From Eutrigla gurnardus (lineage: Eukaryota > Chordata > Actinopteri > Perciformes > Triglidae): a stretch of 64,000 nucleotides of DNA. Shown in pieces: positions 51,913 to 63,380 of the stretch. The stretch is taken from NCBI GenBank assembly GCA_963514095.1, contig OY741281.1, positions 8,219,819 to 8,283,818 on the forward strand. The letters are read 5' to 3'. Numbering within the stretch: position 1 is the first letter of the stretch; every line of letters begins with the position of its first letter. Below the pieces are notes generated by a model, which was not told where the DNA came from, ran no database searches, and was given only the letters and a program-made list of their open reading frames with translations. Position numbers and translations under genes: made by a program.

Positions 51913-52234
51913 CCGAGAAACCGGTTGCAAGTTTTCAAAATTGATCGTACAACATCCCAACATTTAGTCTGTGATATAGGTGCATTGGACCCTTTTTCTT
52001 TTAAACATTAATGATCTCCCTCAAGTGTGCCAATATTCAAAATGCTTACTGTATGCTGATGATACTGTCATTTTTTTTCTTTCTGACATAAATCCTAATG
52101 TCATGAATCCCAAATTATTGTCTGGTCTTCACTTCAGATTACTGGTTGCCAAATAACCATCTGGCCATCAATGTAAAGAAAACTCAGTGTATGTACTTTC
52201 ACCCTCCCAGAAAATGCATTACCTCAGAGACTAT
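51913..52234 (+). mobile_element. non-LTR retrotransposon fragment, reverse transcriptase part
   Basis: Translation gives FKIDRTTSQHLVCDIG, then in other frames INDLP (52008-52022) and the catalytic-core signature YADD (52052-52063), in the order found in LINE reverse transcriptases. Frameshifts, an internal loss before INDLP and stops show it is dead. It continues at 53145 after the inserted transposon. Clade not assigned. Confidence 0.75.
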
Positions 52235-53144
52235 GGGCCCTAGTTTCGACCCGCGCAGCCTTGCGCACGGTCAGTTTGGCAGTTTGGTGGATCCCCTGCG
52301 CCAAGATGGGTGTGGCGGCGCAGCAGGGGGAGGCGTCACAGATTCAGCTTGACGCAGCAGAAGTTTCGTGGCAAAAAAGCCTCGCCGAGACTGCGCTGAA
52401 AGCCCGCCAGCTCCAACCTGGTCTACTCTCGGCGCAAGGCGTAAATAAAGTCCATTCATTCAAGGCGAATCACAGCTGGCGGAGTGGAAGTTTTGGCTGA
52501 CGGGCGCGCAGTGCGTACACGTCACCGAGATCTCACAGGCAGGTTTCCACAGTTCCAGGCACATTTAAATGCAATAAATAATCACAACAAACACTATTTA
52601 ATGCAACTAATTGAATCAACACGTGAATTTATATCTATATAGATTGTCCCGTCACATCTGACGTCAGATCAAAGGCGGATGGCACGTGTAACGGAAACTC
52701 AGCCTCTCGGACCAAAACATCTCCCTCTCTCTCTCCTGTTTTTTATAATATCGGCATTGTTATTATTATGATACGCACGCGGGGAGCGGCGGGTGGCGGT
52801 GGGGAGCGGCGGCGCTGCTTCTGTCATCGGGTTGTCAAGTGACGGAACTTCCACTGAACCTCCCCTAATGCAGTAAAGGTGAGGAGAGGAGCTCATTTGA
52901 TTGGTGAAGACCTGAATCGGCTGTATTAATCCCAGTCCACGCCTCGTCTCCTCCTCGTCTCCACACTCACGCCTTCTTCTCCTCCCTCTTTCCCACTTGC
53001 GCGGCGGTGGGCGAGACGGGAGGTGTGTGCCTGCGCGAGCCCTGCACGGTGCACGAAACTTGCAAAGTCCAGGCGGACACAACCCGTCAGCGTGGCGCAG
53101 GTGCGCTGAGAGCTGACTGCGCCTGGTCTACGAAACTAGGGCCC
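52235..53144. mobile_element. non-autonomous DNA transposon, copy 1, inserted in the LINE
   Basis: The element begins GGGCCCTAGTTTCG and ends CGAAACTAGGGCCC, a 14-bp inverted repeat. It is nearly identical over most of its length to copy 2 at 58653-59546. Near its left end about 47 bases are missing relative to copy 2, between two TTTCG motifs. Its right end keeps a segment with CACGAAACTTGCAAAG that copy 2 lacks. Flanking trinucleotides are TAT and CAT, perhaps a mutated 3-bp duplication. There is no transposase frame. Confidence 0.85.
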
Positions 53145-53648
53145 CATGTGTAAAATAATATCAGATCATATGTCTCCTTTTCTGTTTCTGAAACGTACCT
53201 ACATGCAATTGTGTTTTCAATTATTTCATACCGTCTTCCAATCTGGTCACTTTCCACGAAGGAGATCACTGAACCAATACCACGACTGTACTATCAAGCT
53301 CTTAAGATCCACAGTAATCTCCCAAATGTTGCACTGCAGTCACAAACGCCTTTTCAGAATTACATACACAGCCATGCTTTAACATACTATTTTCAGATTC
53401 AAAACAGCACTTCACCAACACTTGCTGCACTTCTTCCGACACATAATATGAGGCAAGTGCGCCTCACTAGGTCAGTCTCACAGGCACTCATCCTAGTCCC
53501 TGCATACAAGCACAACTATGGTCGGAAATCCTTCTTTCATACATACACCAAAGTTGGAATGACATCCCCCATCAAATCAGAACTTCACCATCACTTACAC
53601 ATGCACTCACTGAATGTTCATGTATTGTTCAAGTATTGTTTGCACTAA
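53145..53648 (+). mobile_element. LINE fragment, C-terminal part of the same retrotransposon
   Basis: An open frame from about 53211 to 53648 encodes 145 residues including ALKIHSNLPNVALQSQ, KHNYGRKSFF and a stop after KYCLH, consistent with the tail of a LINE ORF. Removing the inserted element joins it to the reverse-transcriptase part upstream in the same orientation. Confidence 0.6.
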
Positions 53649-54923
53649 CTGTGGTGTTTGTTTTATTTGTCTGTATCTGCCTAGACCATGCTAATGTCCC
53701 GTAAATGTGTTGTGTCTTGATTGTGATATGACCAGGCCTGGACTGGGGACAAAAATTCGGCCCTGGACTTTTTGGTCCAGACTGGCCCACCACAATCCGC
53801 GCGCAGATACTGTGCCCACTCGGCCCCGTTTGATGTACTGTACATATAAATCACACAAGCCCTTAATAACACTACTTTACTGAATAATATCCCTTTATAT
53901 TCTGGAGCCTTGAATAAAATAAATTATGACTACACAGTATGTTGCTCATTTGCTCTTAAGAAGGATACTGGAGAAAGGATTTAAGATTCAAGAGTGTTGT
54001 TTATTTAACTCACTCATATGTGGTGGAACTGATCATGGCATTGGCAGGCTGATAGCAAGGTACTGACACCACATTGCAACATGTGAGTTTTAAGCTTGTA
54101 GATCTGCAAATGTGTGGCATGCTTTGATGAAAATATAAAATAGTGGTTAATAAAAGCAACTATTAAATAATCAGGATAGTATATTATTTTCCAACACTTT
54201 AGATAACTAGATTTAGTTATAACACACCACACACTATGCAGAGATCTATTATGTCAAGTACAACGATTCTGAACATTTAGTGAATGAGTGTTTATCCACA
54301 ACAAGTTATCTAGCACACACACCTGCTATCACCACCACCAATCTTTTCCTCCTCCTGTACCACCATGGCAGCGGGAGCCTCACTTTCACTGTCCGCCTGC
54401 GACTCCTGCCTAGAGGGACCCGCCGCCGCCCCTGCCACCGCCAGCCACGCCGCCACCGGCCACGCCACGCCGCCGGCGGCACCCGCTTCAACAAACATGT
54501 TTGGTATGTTTCTGCTCTTAGCATTTTATTTTTCTTTTCCCTCAGTTTTTCTGCACCACCGTTTAGTTTTTTCTCCATTTTCGCTTTGTTTTTCGTGTGT
54601 GTTTCTCTTCTCTCTCATAATGATTGCTCATCATTAAAGGTGATTGGACGAGGGGGGGGGGGGGTCTGGAAAATGGGTGGGACTACTGGGCCTCTGTAGC
54701 CTATCATCTGGCCATTGGGCCAGGTATTCTTTAGACAGACAAGCCACTGGGCCTCTAATGTGTCTGTGGGCTGCAGCTGAGCTCTGTGGGCCGGTGCATG
54801 TCTCTCTCCTTGGGCTGCAGCAAAAAAAAGTTTCAGTTTTTAAACAGAGTCAGTCCGGCTTAACTGCAATTTAACGTTAGTTTTAAACTTTCCTGTATAA
54901 AAAATGGAAATTAACGAATGAAT
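53649..54923. other. repeat-like intergenic tract, class uncertain
   Basis: CAGGCCTGGACTGGGGAC (about 53734) and GGCCCACCACAATCCGCG, and further right several GGGCC-rich blocks (54685-54800), look like parts of an old DNA element. A GC-rich, Ala/Pro-rich open segment at 54365-54498 ends at a GT and may be a fragment of it. A run of 13 G lies near 54651-54663. No boundaries could be fixed. Confidence 0.25.
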
Positions 54924-55067
54924 GGGTTGTTCTTTAGTGGAGATACTGGGTTGTTCTTTAGTGGAGATACTGGGTTGTTCTTTAGTGGAGACACTGGTTT
55001 GTTCTTTAGTGGAGATACTGGTTTGTTCTTTAGTGGAGATACTGGGTTGTTCTTTAGCAGATTTACT
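54924..55067. repeat. minisatellite, six units of 24 bp
   Basis: Six head-to-tail units of GGGTTGTTCTTTAGTGGAGA plus TACT. Units 1 and 2 are identical, units 3-5 differ by one or two bases and unit 6 by several. Because 24 is a multiple of three the array is open in two frames (GLFFSGDT repeated in one), but no flanking coding context supports a protein. Confidence 0.95.
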
Positions 55068-56713
55068 GGGTTGCTACAAAAGAAAAAACACTTTGTGTGT
55101 TAATTGCTTGAACGTTTATAAACATTGAGACCAAAGGTAAAGGAAAATCCTAATAGGAAGTGTACTTGTTCAGTTTTTCACTTAATTTTATTGGAGGCAT
55201 GATCAATGAATACAGATTATTGTGCCTTTGAATTATAAAACACACCCAGGCCCCGCCCACAGTGAGGACCTCAACAGAGCTGTGGAGGCCCTTGAGGACC
55301 TAGTCCTGGACTTGTCTCTGTGCTTTGCAAATTATCTTGATCTTCTCATCTGACTCTGGGGAAAACGGCATACAAGAATATTTTTAAACATTTCAGACCG
55401 TTCCTTTTTAATCATCATCATCCATCAGAGTGACGGTGAAACCTCCCCATTAACTCCAGCATCACTCTGATTGATGGTGATCACAGAACTCCCCGGGGGT
55501 ATGGAGGGATATTTATTCGAGTGAAAATAGGAAGGCAACACGGTAAATTAAATCTACTGTCTCAATTAGTCGTGATGGGACAGAGACACATTGTCTTCCA
55601 GCTTGGTAAGACATATTTTGAGGTAAAGTCATGCCATGTTAAAGTTAATCTCCCCAGTATTGAAGTAGAACGCATATTTATTAGACAGACAACGTTTAAC
55701 CATGCTTTTCCGATCGTCTCATCCTTCTCTGGCGTTTGCCACGTCACATAATCACATGTTTTCCCTGGGGACGCATCCACATTTGTTTATCTGGAAATAA
55801 CCTGTTTTTTCCCCCAGAATACTCTTGTTCTCCTTGGCGGATGCTGGGAGGGTGACAGCGTGCATGGGGCGACCCACGGTCCCTTTCATCTCTGCCTTTC
55901 ATTTATTATTCACCAGCGAGTCTGCAGCGAGAAGCTTCACCTCATCTTATCAGGCCTGTTTCCCATAATTATAGTCTTTGTTATTACTCACCGCTGCCTC
56001 CCCTCCACCAACATACACAAACTCAGAGTTTTTATTGGTGATTCACACAAAAAGAATAGAAATCTGGGAGTGATGTATTGACTGTTGGTTTGCTGATATT
56101 TGTTCTTTTATTAAAAATGCGATGCTTGTTATGATGCATTGATTACAAACTTACGTACGACGGGTTTATGAGGAAGCGAGGAAACCAGGCAGACAGGAGC
56201 AGATTAGTTGATGGTGAAATGAATTATCACATTCAAAGACAGCGCGTCCAAACAAGCAGAGAACCCTCAGCTTAGCAGGACCAGGTGCAGGCACAAATAC
56301 AGATCTGGGTTTAGGTGGATGGCGTTTTAAAGCAAATGCACAAACTAGTACGTCTGTTTGAAGGATTTCCATTGATTTTTGGAACAATGTATATCTTCCA
56401 TTAGGCTCGTTGGAGATGAACTGTGGAAAGTAGACGAATCAGGCGGCAGCCGCAGGAGGCGGAGACTAAAAGCTGCCGTCCAGTCGGACAGTTTCAGCCT
56501 TCAAAGAACTTACAGGAAGTCACAGAAATAGTTACATCCTGTTAGATCTGGTCTGTGATGCTGTTTTGTGGACCACCTTCAGATAGTTTGAATTCTATAC
56601 ATACGTGGAAATCTTTGAGTATCTGTCATTGTTTTCTATCCTTTTTATGTCTTCCTTGTATAACATGTTATAATTGCTGGTTTGGATCAGTGCTGTATTA
56701 ATATATATATACT

Positions 56714-56714
<1 letters not shown>

Positions 56715-56758
<44 letters not shown>
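56715..56758. repeat. (ATT)n microsatellite
   Basis: About 14 ATT units. Confidence 0.95.
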
Positions 56759-56764
<6 letters not shown>

Positions 56765-57139
56765 ACCACACAATATATCTTTGTTAATGATTAAACTGAA
56801 ACATGAGACTAATTACCTACAATCTATTGTTACATGTGAGAATTACACAGAAAATGTAAATTTTCTACTAAACGTGGTGTTATCAAAACGGCAATCAGCT
56901 CTGAAATGTGTGGAAGATGGTTGAATAATCAGGATGAGTCAGTTATATCAGGATATCAGAAGCTGCACTGAGACACAGCTCTGGTCGGTTAATAAGCAGC
57001 GTTGGACTGAGGTCAGTGGTTGTCTTCAAAGAGCCAAACCAGAGAACAAGATTCCTCTTAGAGCAGCTTTTCAATTTGATTAATTAGCTATTGCTGATCA
57101 AAGGAAATGCCCAAAGTGACGAAATGCATCTTATCTTCC

Positions 57140-57141
<2 letters not shown>

Positions 57142-57193
<52 letters not shown>
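57142..57193. repeat. (TG)n microsatellite
   Basis: Twenty-six TG units with one interruption. Confidence 0.95.
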
Positions 57194-58069
57194 GCAGAGA
57201 CACACAGTGTACCTAACTATTACCAACAGTTCAGGACCCCTGCAGAAATAGCAGCACAGACAATTTACTCTCGGTGGGAGCTGCTGATGCATCCTGCAGC
57301 GTGTGATTTCCAGCTGATTGTGAGTCGCTGAGCTCTTTTCCTACGTTGGCCTTTTGTTGTTGAGGAACTGTAGCTTACCTGTGTACCTGCCCCCGTCTCC
57401 GGAGCGCCCATCGATTCTCCTCTTTTCCCAGCTGCCAGCCTTTTCCCTCAAATCAATGCTCCTGAATTGCTTTTTTACAACCAAAATGCCAAGAGGTAAC
57501 GGGCGGAGCGTGAAGGGCAGAGAACGTTTCAGAGAGGCTTTCCAGGTCCGGCGTTGCCAGATGAGTAGAACTCTGCAGCGCTGCAACCAACCACTCAGCT
57601 GTCACGTCAGTCCTGCTGTCAGAGCAGTCGCAGGAACACGGAGACGTGCACATATTCTCTATACACCTACACAAACCGATGTCATGAACACAGATTCATA
57701 TGCACACGTTTCATCTCATCTCACTGTGTTGCCATGCTGCTTCCCAAAAAACAATGATGGACAGAATCAGTCCAATATACTGTATCTGCATCCCTCCAAT
57801 ATATCTGCATCTTACACACAGTCAACCTGATTCAGTGACAGCGGAGCTCTGCTGGTGATAAGAGGGAAGCTAGAGTTGAGAAAAACAGCTATCAAAATGT
57901 ACTTTTTTTACTCACTACGGACATTTTGGACAATAGGCTACAGCCGGCCAACAAAATGAAAAACACACAAACAGTAGACTCACAGTATTAGCCTGTGTTC
58001 TCATCTCGACAGTTGGGTTTCTGTGCTCTGGGTGACACTGACTCAAGGAACTCAAGTCAACTAGCTGGA

Positions 58070-58290
58070 TTAGCTCTGTAGGCCAGTAGAGAGAATGCAA
58101 GTTTAAGGCACTTTACTCATCAGAAGGGTCTCGAGGGTCTCAACTCACCATGCATGCGTCCTTATTCTTGAAATGCCCTTCCGCTAAGCCAACAAGCTAC
58201 ATTACATAAAATCCAAGATGGTGACCGCCAAAATCCTGAACTCAAGATTTCAAAACCCTGAGTCCAAGAATCAATATGACTAGCTATAGT
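58070..58290 (+). repeat. dispersed repeat, family B, diverged copy
   Basis: Contains ATCCAAGATGGTGACCGCCA then AAATCCTGAACTCAAGA, parallel to 40425-40470. A likely right end (TACAGTCTATGG) appears at 58550-58561, after a SINE insertion. Confidence 0.5.
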
Positions 58291-58545
58291 TACTCAAGGC
58301 ACTTCACAGTCACTTTTACCCGTTCACACACATTCATACACTGAGAGATACTGATACACAGATGGCACATCAGAGTACATCAGGATCTAACTCATTCATG
58401 ATGGTGCAGCATCAGGGGCAATTGGGAGTTCAGTATCTTGCCCGAGGATACTCGCATCTAGGAGGAGCAGGGATTTAAACCGCCAATCTTCCGATTTGAG
58501 GACGACTCGCTCTACCTCTGAGCCACAGCCGCCCATGTGTATTTC
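58291..58545 (-). mobile_element. tRNA-derived SINE on the minus strand
   Basis: Read on the minus strand, the head is tRNA-like: GGCGGCTGTGGCTCAGAGG starts it, an A box (TGGCTCAGAGGTAGAG, complement of 58510-58525) and a B box (GGTTTAAATCC, complement of 58471-58481) are correctly spaced, and a body with GGGCAAGATACTGAAC follows. It splits the family B repeat, which resumes at about 58548, so the SINE is the younger insertion. Confidence 0.7.
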
Positions 58546-58652
58546 TTACATACAGTCTATGGGTTAGCCCCGAGGTTAGCAACAACTTAAGGTGGACTGA
58601 CCTTTAAGGTGGACCAGCATTATTCTCCTCTAAGTGACAATCTTAACACTTA

Positions 58653-59546
58653 GGGCCCTAGTTTCGTGGCGCAGCGCAGGGTGGCGCAGGGTGGCGGAGC
58701 CGGCGCAATGCAAGTTTCGACCAGCGCAGCCTTGCGCACCGTCAGTTTGGCAGTTTGGTGGATCGCCTGCGCCAAGATGGGTGTGGCGGCGCAGCAGGGG
58801 GAGGCGTCACAGATTCAGCTTGGCGTAGCGGAAGTTTCGTGGCAAAAAGCCTCGCCGAGACTGCGCTGAAAGCTCGCCAGCTCCAACCTGGTCTACTCTC
58901 GGCGCAAGGCGTAAATAAAGTCCATTCATTCAATGCGAATCACAGCTGGCGGAGTGGAAGTTTGGCTGACGGCGCGCAGTGCGCACACGTCACCGAGACC
59001 TCACAGGCAGGTTTCCACAGTTCCAGGCACATTTAAATGCAATAAATAATCACAACAAACACTATTTAATGCAACTAATTGAATCAACACGTGAATTTAT
59101 ATCTATATAGATTGTCCCGTCACATCTGACGTCAGATCAAAGGCGGATGGCACGCGTAACGGAAACTCAGCCTCTCGGACCAAAACATCTCCCTCTCTCT
59201 CTCCTGTTTTTATAATATGGGCATTGTTATTATTATGATACGCGCGCACAGCGTGTGATGCGCGTGGTGGGAGCGCCGGCGCTGCTTCTGTCATCGGGTT
59301 GTCAAGTGACGGAACTTGCACTGAACCTCCCCTAACGCATTAAAGGAGAGGAGAGGAGCTCATTTGATTGGTGAAGATCTGAATCGGCTGTATTAATCCC
59401 AGTCCACGCCTCGTCTCCTCCTCGTCTCCCACTCACGCCTTCTTCTCCTCCCTCTTTCCCACTTGCGCCAGTGGGCGAGACGGGAGGTGTGCCTGCGCGA
59501 GCCTGCGCGAGCCTGCGACTGCGCCTGGTCTATGAAACTAGGGCCC
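58653..59546. mobile_element. non-autonomous DNA transposon, copy 2
   Basis: Same family as 52235-53144, with ends GGGCCCTAGTTTCG and TGAAACTAGGGCCC. It is flanked by a perfect TTA direct repeat (58650-58652 and 59547-59549), the 3-bp duplication typical of PIF/Harbinger-type insertion. It keeps the long left subterminal block missing from copy 1 but lacks about 60 bases near its right end. No transposase frame. Confidence 0.88.
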
Positions 59547-59549
59547 TTA

Positions 59550-60009
59550 GTGTCTTATTCAGCTCTTTTTAGTTTATGTATTTATTTTAACTGTTTAACT
59601 GAAAACACAGTTAAATGATTCATTATTAACACCTCTACTGCAAACTCTGCTCTGTTCTATCAGGAAAACACAGAGTTCAATGTTCAACTGGAACAACAGC
59701 ATCATGATGTATGTTTATTCTGTTACAGTCTGAAAATGAGGGTTACTCAAAGTACTGGTATTGGTGCGTCCCTACAGTCTAAAGTAAAGAAGCAATGTGT
59801 TACATAAGCCTGAAGTCACAGTCATGTCAGAGATGAGTCGGTTTCTGTTCAGACGTGTGACAAGCGAGTCGGTCTGAAGCGTCCTGTCAACAGTGTGACG
59901 GACATCTCCACGCTGGTATGAAGACGTGGTCCAACAACGTGTTGTTGCAGTACTGCGGTCGGCTTGTGGCAATAACATACATAACATATATCTGTGGTCC
60001 TTAGTCTAC
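59550..60009. other. intergenic, nothing recognised
   Basis: No supported gene or repeat boundary. Confidence 0.4.

Positions 60010-60051
<42 letters not shown>
60010..60051. repeat. (AAT)n microsatellite
   Basis: Fourteen AAT units. Confidence 0.95.
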
Positions 60052-60059
60052 GTGTCATT

Positions 60060-60204
60060 GTCTGTCTCTACATGTCGGCCCTGCGATAGACTGGCGTCCT
60101 GTCCAGGGTGTACCCTGCCTTCGCCCAATGACAGCTGGGATCGGCTCCAGCCCCCCCGCGACCCTGAATACAGGATAAGCGGTAGAAAATGGATGGATGG
60201 ATGG
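60060..60204 (+). mobile_element. 5'-truncated L2-type retroposon with target-site duplication
   Basis: Carries CGATAGACTGGCGTCCTG, GGGTGTACCCTGCC, GACAGCTGGGATCGG and ends in a (GGAT)n tail, the 3' end of the family also seen reversed at 3645-3935. A perfect 13-bp direct repeat (ATAAAGTGTCATT, 60047-60059 and 60205-60217) flanks it, the hallmark of target-primed insertion. Confidence 0.75.
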
Positions 60205-60284
60205 ATAAAGTGTCATTATATAAAAACCTGCCACAGAAAAACACATCATTGTAAACTGTCAACACGTTGTGGGGCAGGAAAAGT

Positions 60285-60317
60285 AGAAGCACACACACAA
60301 ACACACACACACACACA
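60285..60317. repeat. (CA)n microsatellite
   Basis: Imperfect CA repeat with one AA interruption. Confidence 0.85.
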
Positions 60318-60458
60318 TTCCTTGTAAAACGTACAAACAGCATATAATGTGTCAGATATGCATCCTTACAATCAGGAATAAAAATGTAAACACCGCCTGT
60401 CAACTTCACTCATCTTCATCCACAGACACACATCAAGACTCAGGTACACAATGGCAAA

Positions 60459-61165
<707 letters not shown>

Positions 61166-61470
61166 AAATGGTAAATGGACCTGCATTTATATAGTGCTTT
61201 GTAGTTCTTCTTCTACTCCAGGTGTTTTACACTACATTTAGTCTACATTCACCCATGCATACAGTTCATGGCAGAGGACATGCACATCAGGATTGAAGCT
61301 AACTCATGCACACATGATGGCTCAGCCTTCAGGGGCAATTTGGGGTTCAGTATCAGGAACACTTCGGCATGCAGACTAGGGAAGCCGGAAACCAAACCAC
61401 CGATCTTCCATGTAATGTAAAACACTTTGAGTGGTTGAAAGGGTTAGAAAAGCGCTGTATAAATGCAGGT
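61166..61470 (-). mobile_element. rearranged SINE copy with inverted ends
   Basis: The body matches the SINE at 58291-58545 in the same orientation (GGGGCAATTTGGGGTTCAGT; ACTTCGGCATGCAGACTAGG). The tRNA-like head is cut before its A box. In its place, at about 61422-61470, is an inverted copy of the tail: AAAAGCGCTGTATAAATGCAGG is the near complement of CCTGCATTTATATAGTGCTTT at 61180-61200. The result is a palindromic pair of tails. Confidence 0.6.
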
Positions 61471-61472
61471 TA

Positions 61473-62507
61473 CAGTTTTTCTCGATTGTTTACACACATT
61501 TTCTGAACGCATGCCTCATACTCTCAGAACTCTACACACAAATCAAAAAACACACACACAATGGGCAAAACCCCTCAATTCTCCTGCAAAATGAAACTTA
61601 ACATTCAAAACAATGTTATTTCTTCTCAAAATGGTATTTTGTTTTCAAATGACACACACAAACCATCATATGAATAGACATTTATAAGAACCAGTTGAAC
61701 ACTGATGTGCTCAATGTAAAACACGATGAACACTTCTTCTCCATTTACCATAATGACTTAGGCCTTTTTTTGTTCAGTGTTACACTCACTACAGACATAC
61801 ATAAATGTGTTGTAAAATATTTTAGAATATTGTTTTTATATCTTTTATTTTTCCCACAAGAATACTGTAATGTACACAGTGTTCATCCCAACCAACACAA
61901 AGTTGCATATACAGTGGTCTACATACAAAACCAGAAGAATTTACTGTATACAGTTACAAAAGAAAAAAACAACAACTATCCCACATCCTCTCTTCTGTTT
62001 CGGTCTGGCCACAGCACCTCATCCACATCACAGGCAATGCAAGCGATGGCCAAGCAGCGGGGAAATATCGCCTAGCATGGCAAATCCATGCTAGGCTCCT
62101 CCTCGTACTCTCACTCCTCTGGCTCTGCCTCTGTTGCCAATGTTGGCATCCATTGCTCCAAAACAGAAGAGCTCACCTGTTGCCCTTTTATGCTAATGCT
62201 CTGATTTCAAATTGTAAAACTGTGTTGCAGGTGTTTTCCCATGTGATGAGTCAGTGTGCATAGTAGGGAAGCTAACTTTCGAATTTTGAATGGCAGTGTG
62301 TTCCTTGTGAAAACAAGAGATTTTCTTCATGAAAATTGTGCCAAATACAGAGAATTGTGTGTAGTTTTTTGAAAAAAAATTGTTTTAAAACTTGAGTGTA
62401 AAGCAGGAATTGTGCTTGCAGTTTAGCAGAGTTAGTTCAGGGGGTTGGTGCATGAGTTACATGTTGTGGTCATTGTGTCTTTGTGTGTAAACAATTGAGA
62501 AAAACTG
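61473..62507. mobile_element. internally deleted Tc1/mariner-type element
   Basis: It starts CAGTTTTTCTCGATTGTTTA and ends with the near-perfect complement (TAAACAATTGAGAAAAACTG), each side flanked by TA (61471-61472, 62508-62509). CAGT ends and a TA duplication are diagnostic of the Tc1/mariner superfamily. At 1035 bp it is shorter than an autonomous copy and its transposase is reduced to a fused remnant. It abuts the SINE tail at 61470. Confidence 0.85.
61976..62153 (-). pseudogene. transposase remnant, N- and C-terminal ends only
   Basis: On the minus strand an ATG at 62151-62153 opens an Arg/Gly-rich N terminus (MDANIGNRGRARGVRVRGGA). After a short junction, in another frame, come FPRCLAIACIACDVDEVLW and PDRNRREDVG, then TAG at 61976-61978. 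The FPRCLA...DVDEVLWPD motif is the C terminus of a fish Tc1/mariner-type transposase. Everything between, including the catalytic domain, is gone. Confidence 0.75.
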
Positions 62508-62509
62508 TA

Positions 62510-63176
62510 ATACAGAATGCATCAAAAATGTTTTTTTATTGGATGAAATGCGAACCGTTGCTGTGAGGAGTGTTACATGGATGAAGAGACTGGCCAACAC
62601 ACAACCAGAACCATTATTTCAGGACCAGCTGCCCTCAGAGAGCTTACCATCTGAGCCATCTTTTATTACATCATGCTCTACCTTAATATCAAAGTGTATC
62701 ATCCCAGTGTTTTTAATCCTCTACTCTGTCGCTTTTGGGAGACTGTCTCAATTTTTCCAGCCTTCCAATCTACCTTTCTACCCAAAGCGTGTTTAAATGA
62801 ATTATGACTTGATAGATTGAGCAGTATTCACTCTCAAGGAAATAATGTAGGTAAAGCTCACCCCCTTGCTGCTAACTTCTAAGCTGTTTAATTAAAACAG
62901 TGGAAATATCAGCTTGGGTTTCCTTCCACGGATACACCCGGCAGGAATCAAAAGCTGTCAGCCAATCACACCCATCCTGCTCAGACTTTGGATCAATTAC
63001 ATTATGCTAAAGTACTAATTACCACTGGCATGGGAATAATCTGCCAATTAATTCAACAGTGTCAGAACCCTAGGACGCCTTCAAGCTGATATGGAAACAA
63101 TTGATCAGCAGCCTCAAGGCTGAGACGCTTACCTGTTCACAGCAGGTCACATGATAAAGGCCGAGATGTTTACCTG
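62510..63176. other. intergenic, nothing recognised
   Basis: No supported gene or repeat boundary between the Tc1/mariner and Harbinger-type elements. Confidence 0.4.
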
Positions 63177-63380
63177 GGGCCCGCACTATGAAGCGAGTTC
63201 AACATACCCAGGGTTTCTTTCAGAGATCCAGCTTGAGTTACCCTAACAAAGGAGTTCGGAGATAAGCGGTCACACGAAGCTGGTTATCAACTCGTTAACT
63301 CAACCCAGGGTTTTCCAATCGAGCTATCAGCGCGTGCACATGAAAGAGGCGGCGTTTGCAGCATTTGACCAATCACAAAC

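Larger units (their letters stand above)
55068..58069. other. intergenic, no gene recognised
   Basis: No supported gene. It contains an (ATT)n tract at 56715-56758 and a (GT)n tract at 57142-57193. The 158-codon open frame at 57354-57830 has no recognisable domain or codon bias. Confidence 0.45.

Noticed and set aside
51588..52011. ORFs reported across the N run
   Set aside because: They exist only because N codons are not read as stops.
54924..55067. CRISPR-like array
   Set aside because: The units are contiguous with no spacers, and the genome is eukaryotic. It is a minisatellite.
57354..57830. 158-codon ORF in the right-hand desert
   Set aside because: No recognisable domain, no splice partners and atypical composition; likely chance.
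61695..62075. 126-codon plus-strand ORF
   Set aside because: It lies inside the Tc1/mariner element, antisense to the recognisable transposase remnant, with no domain of its own.
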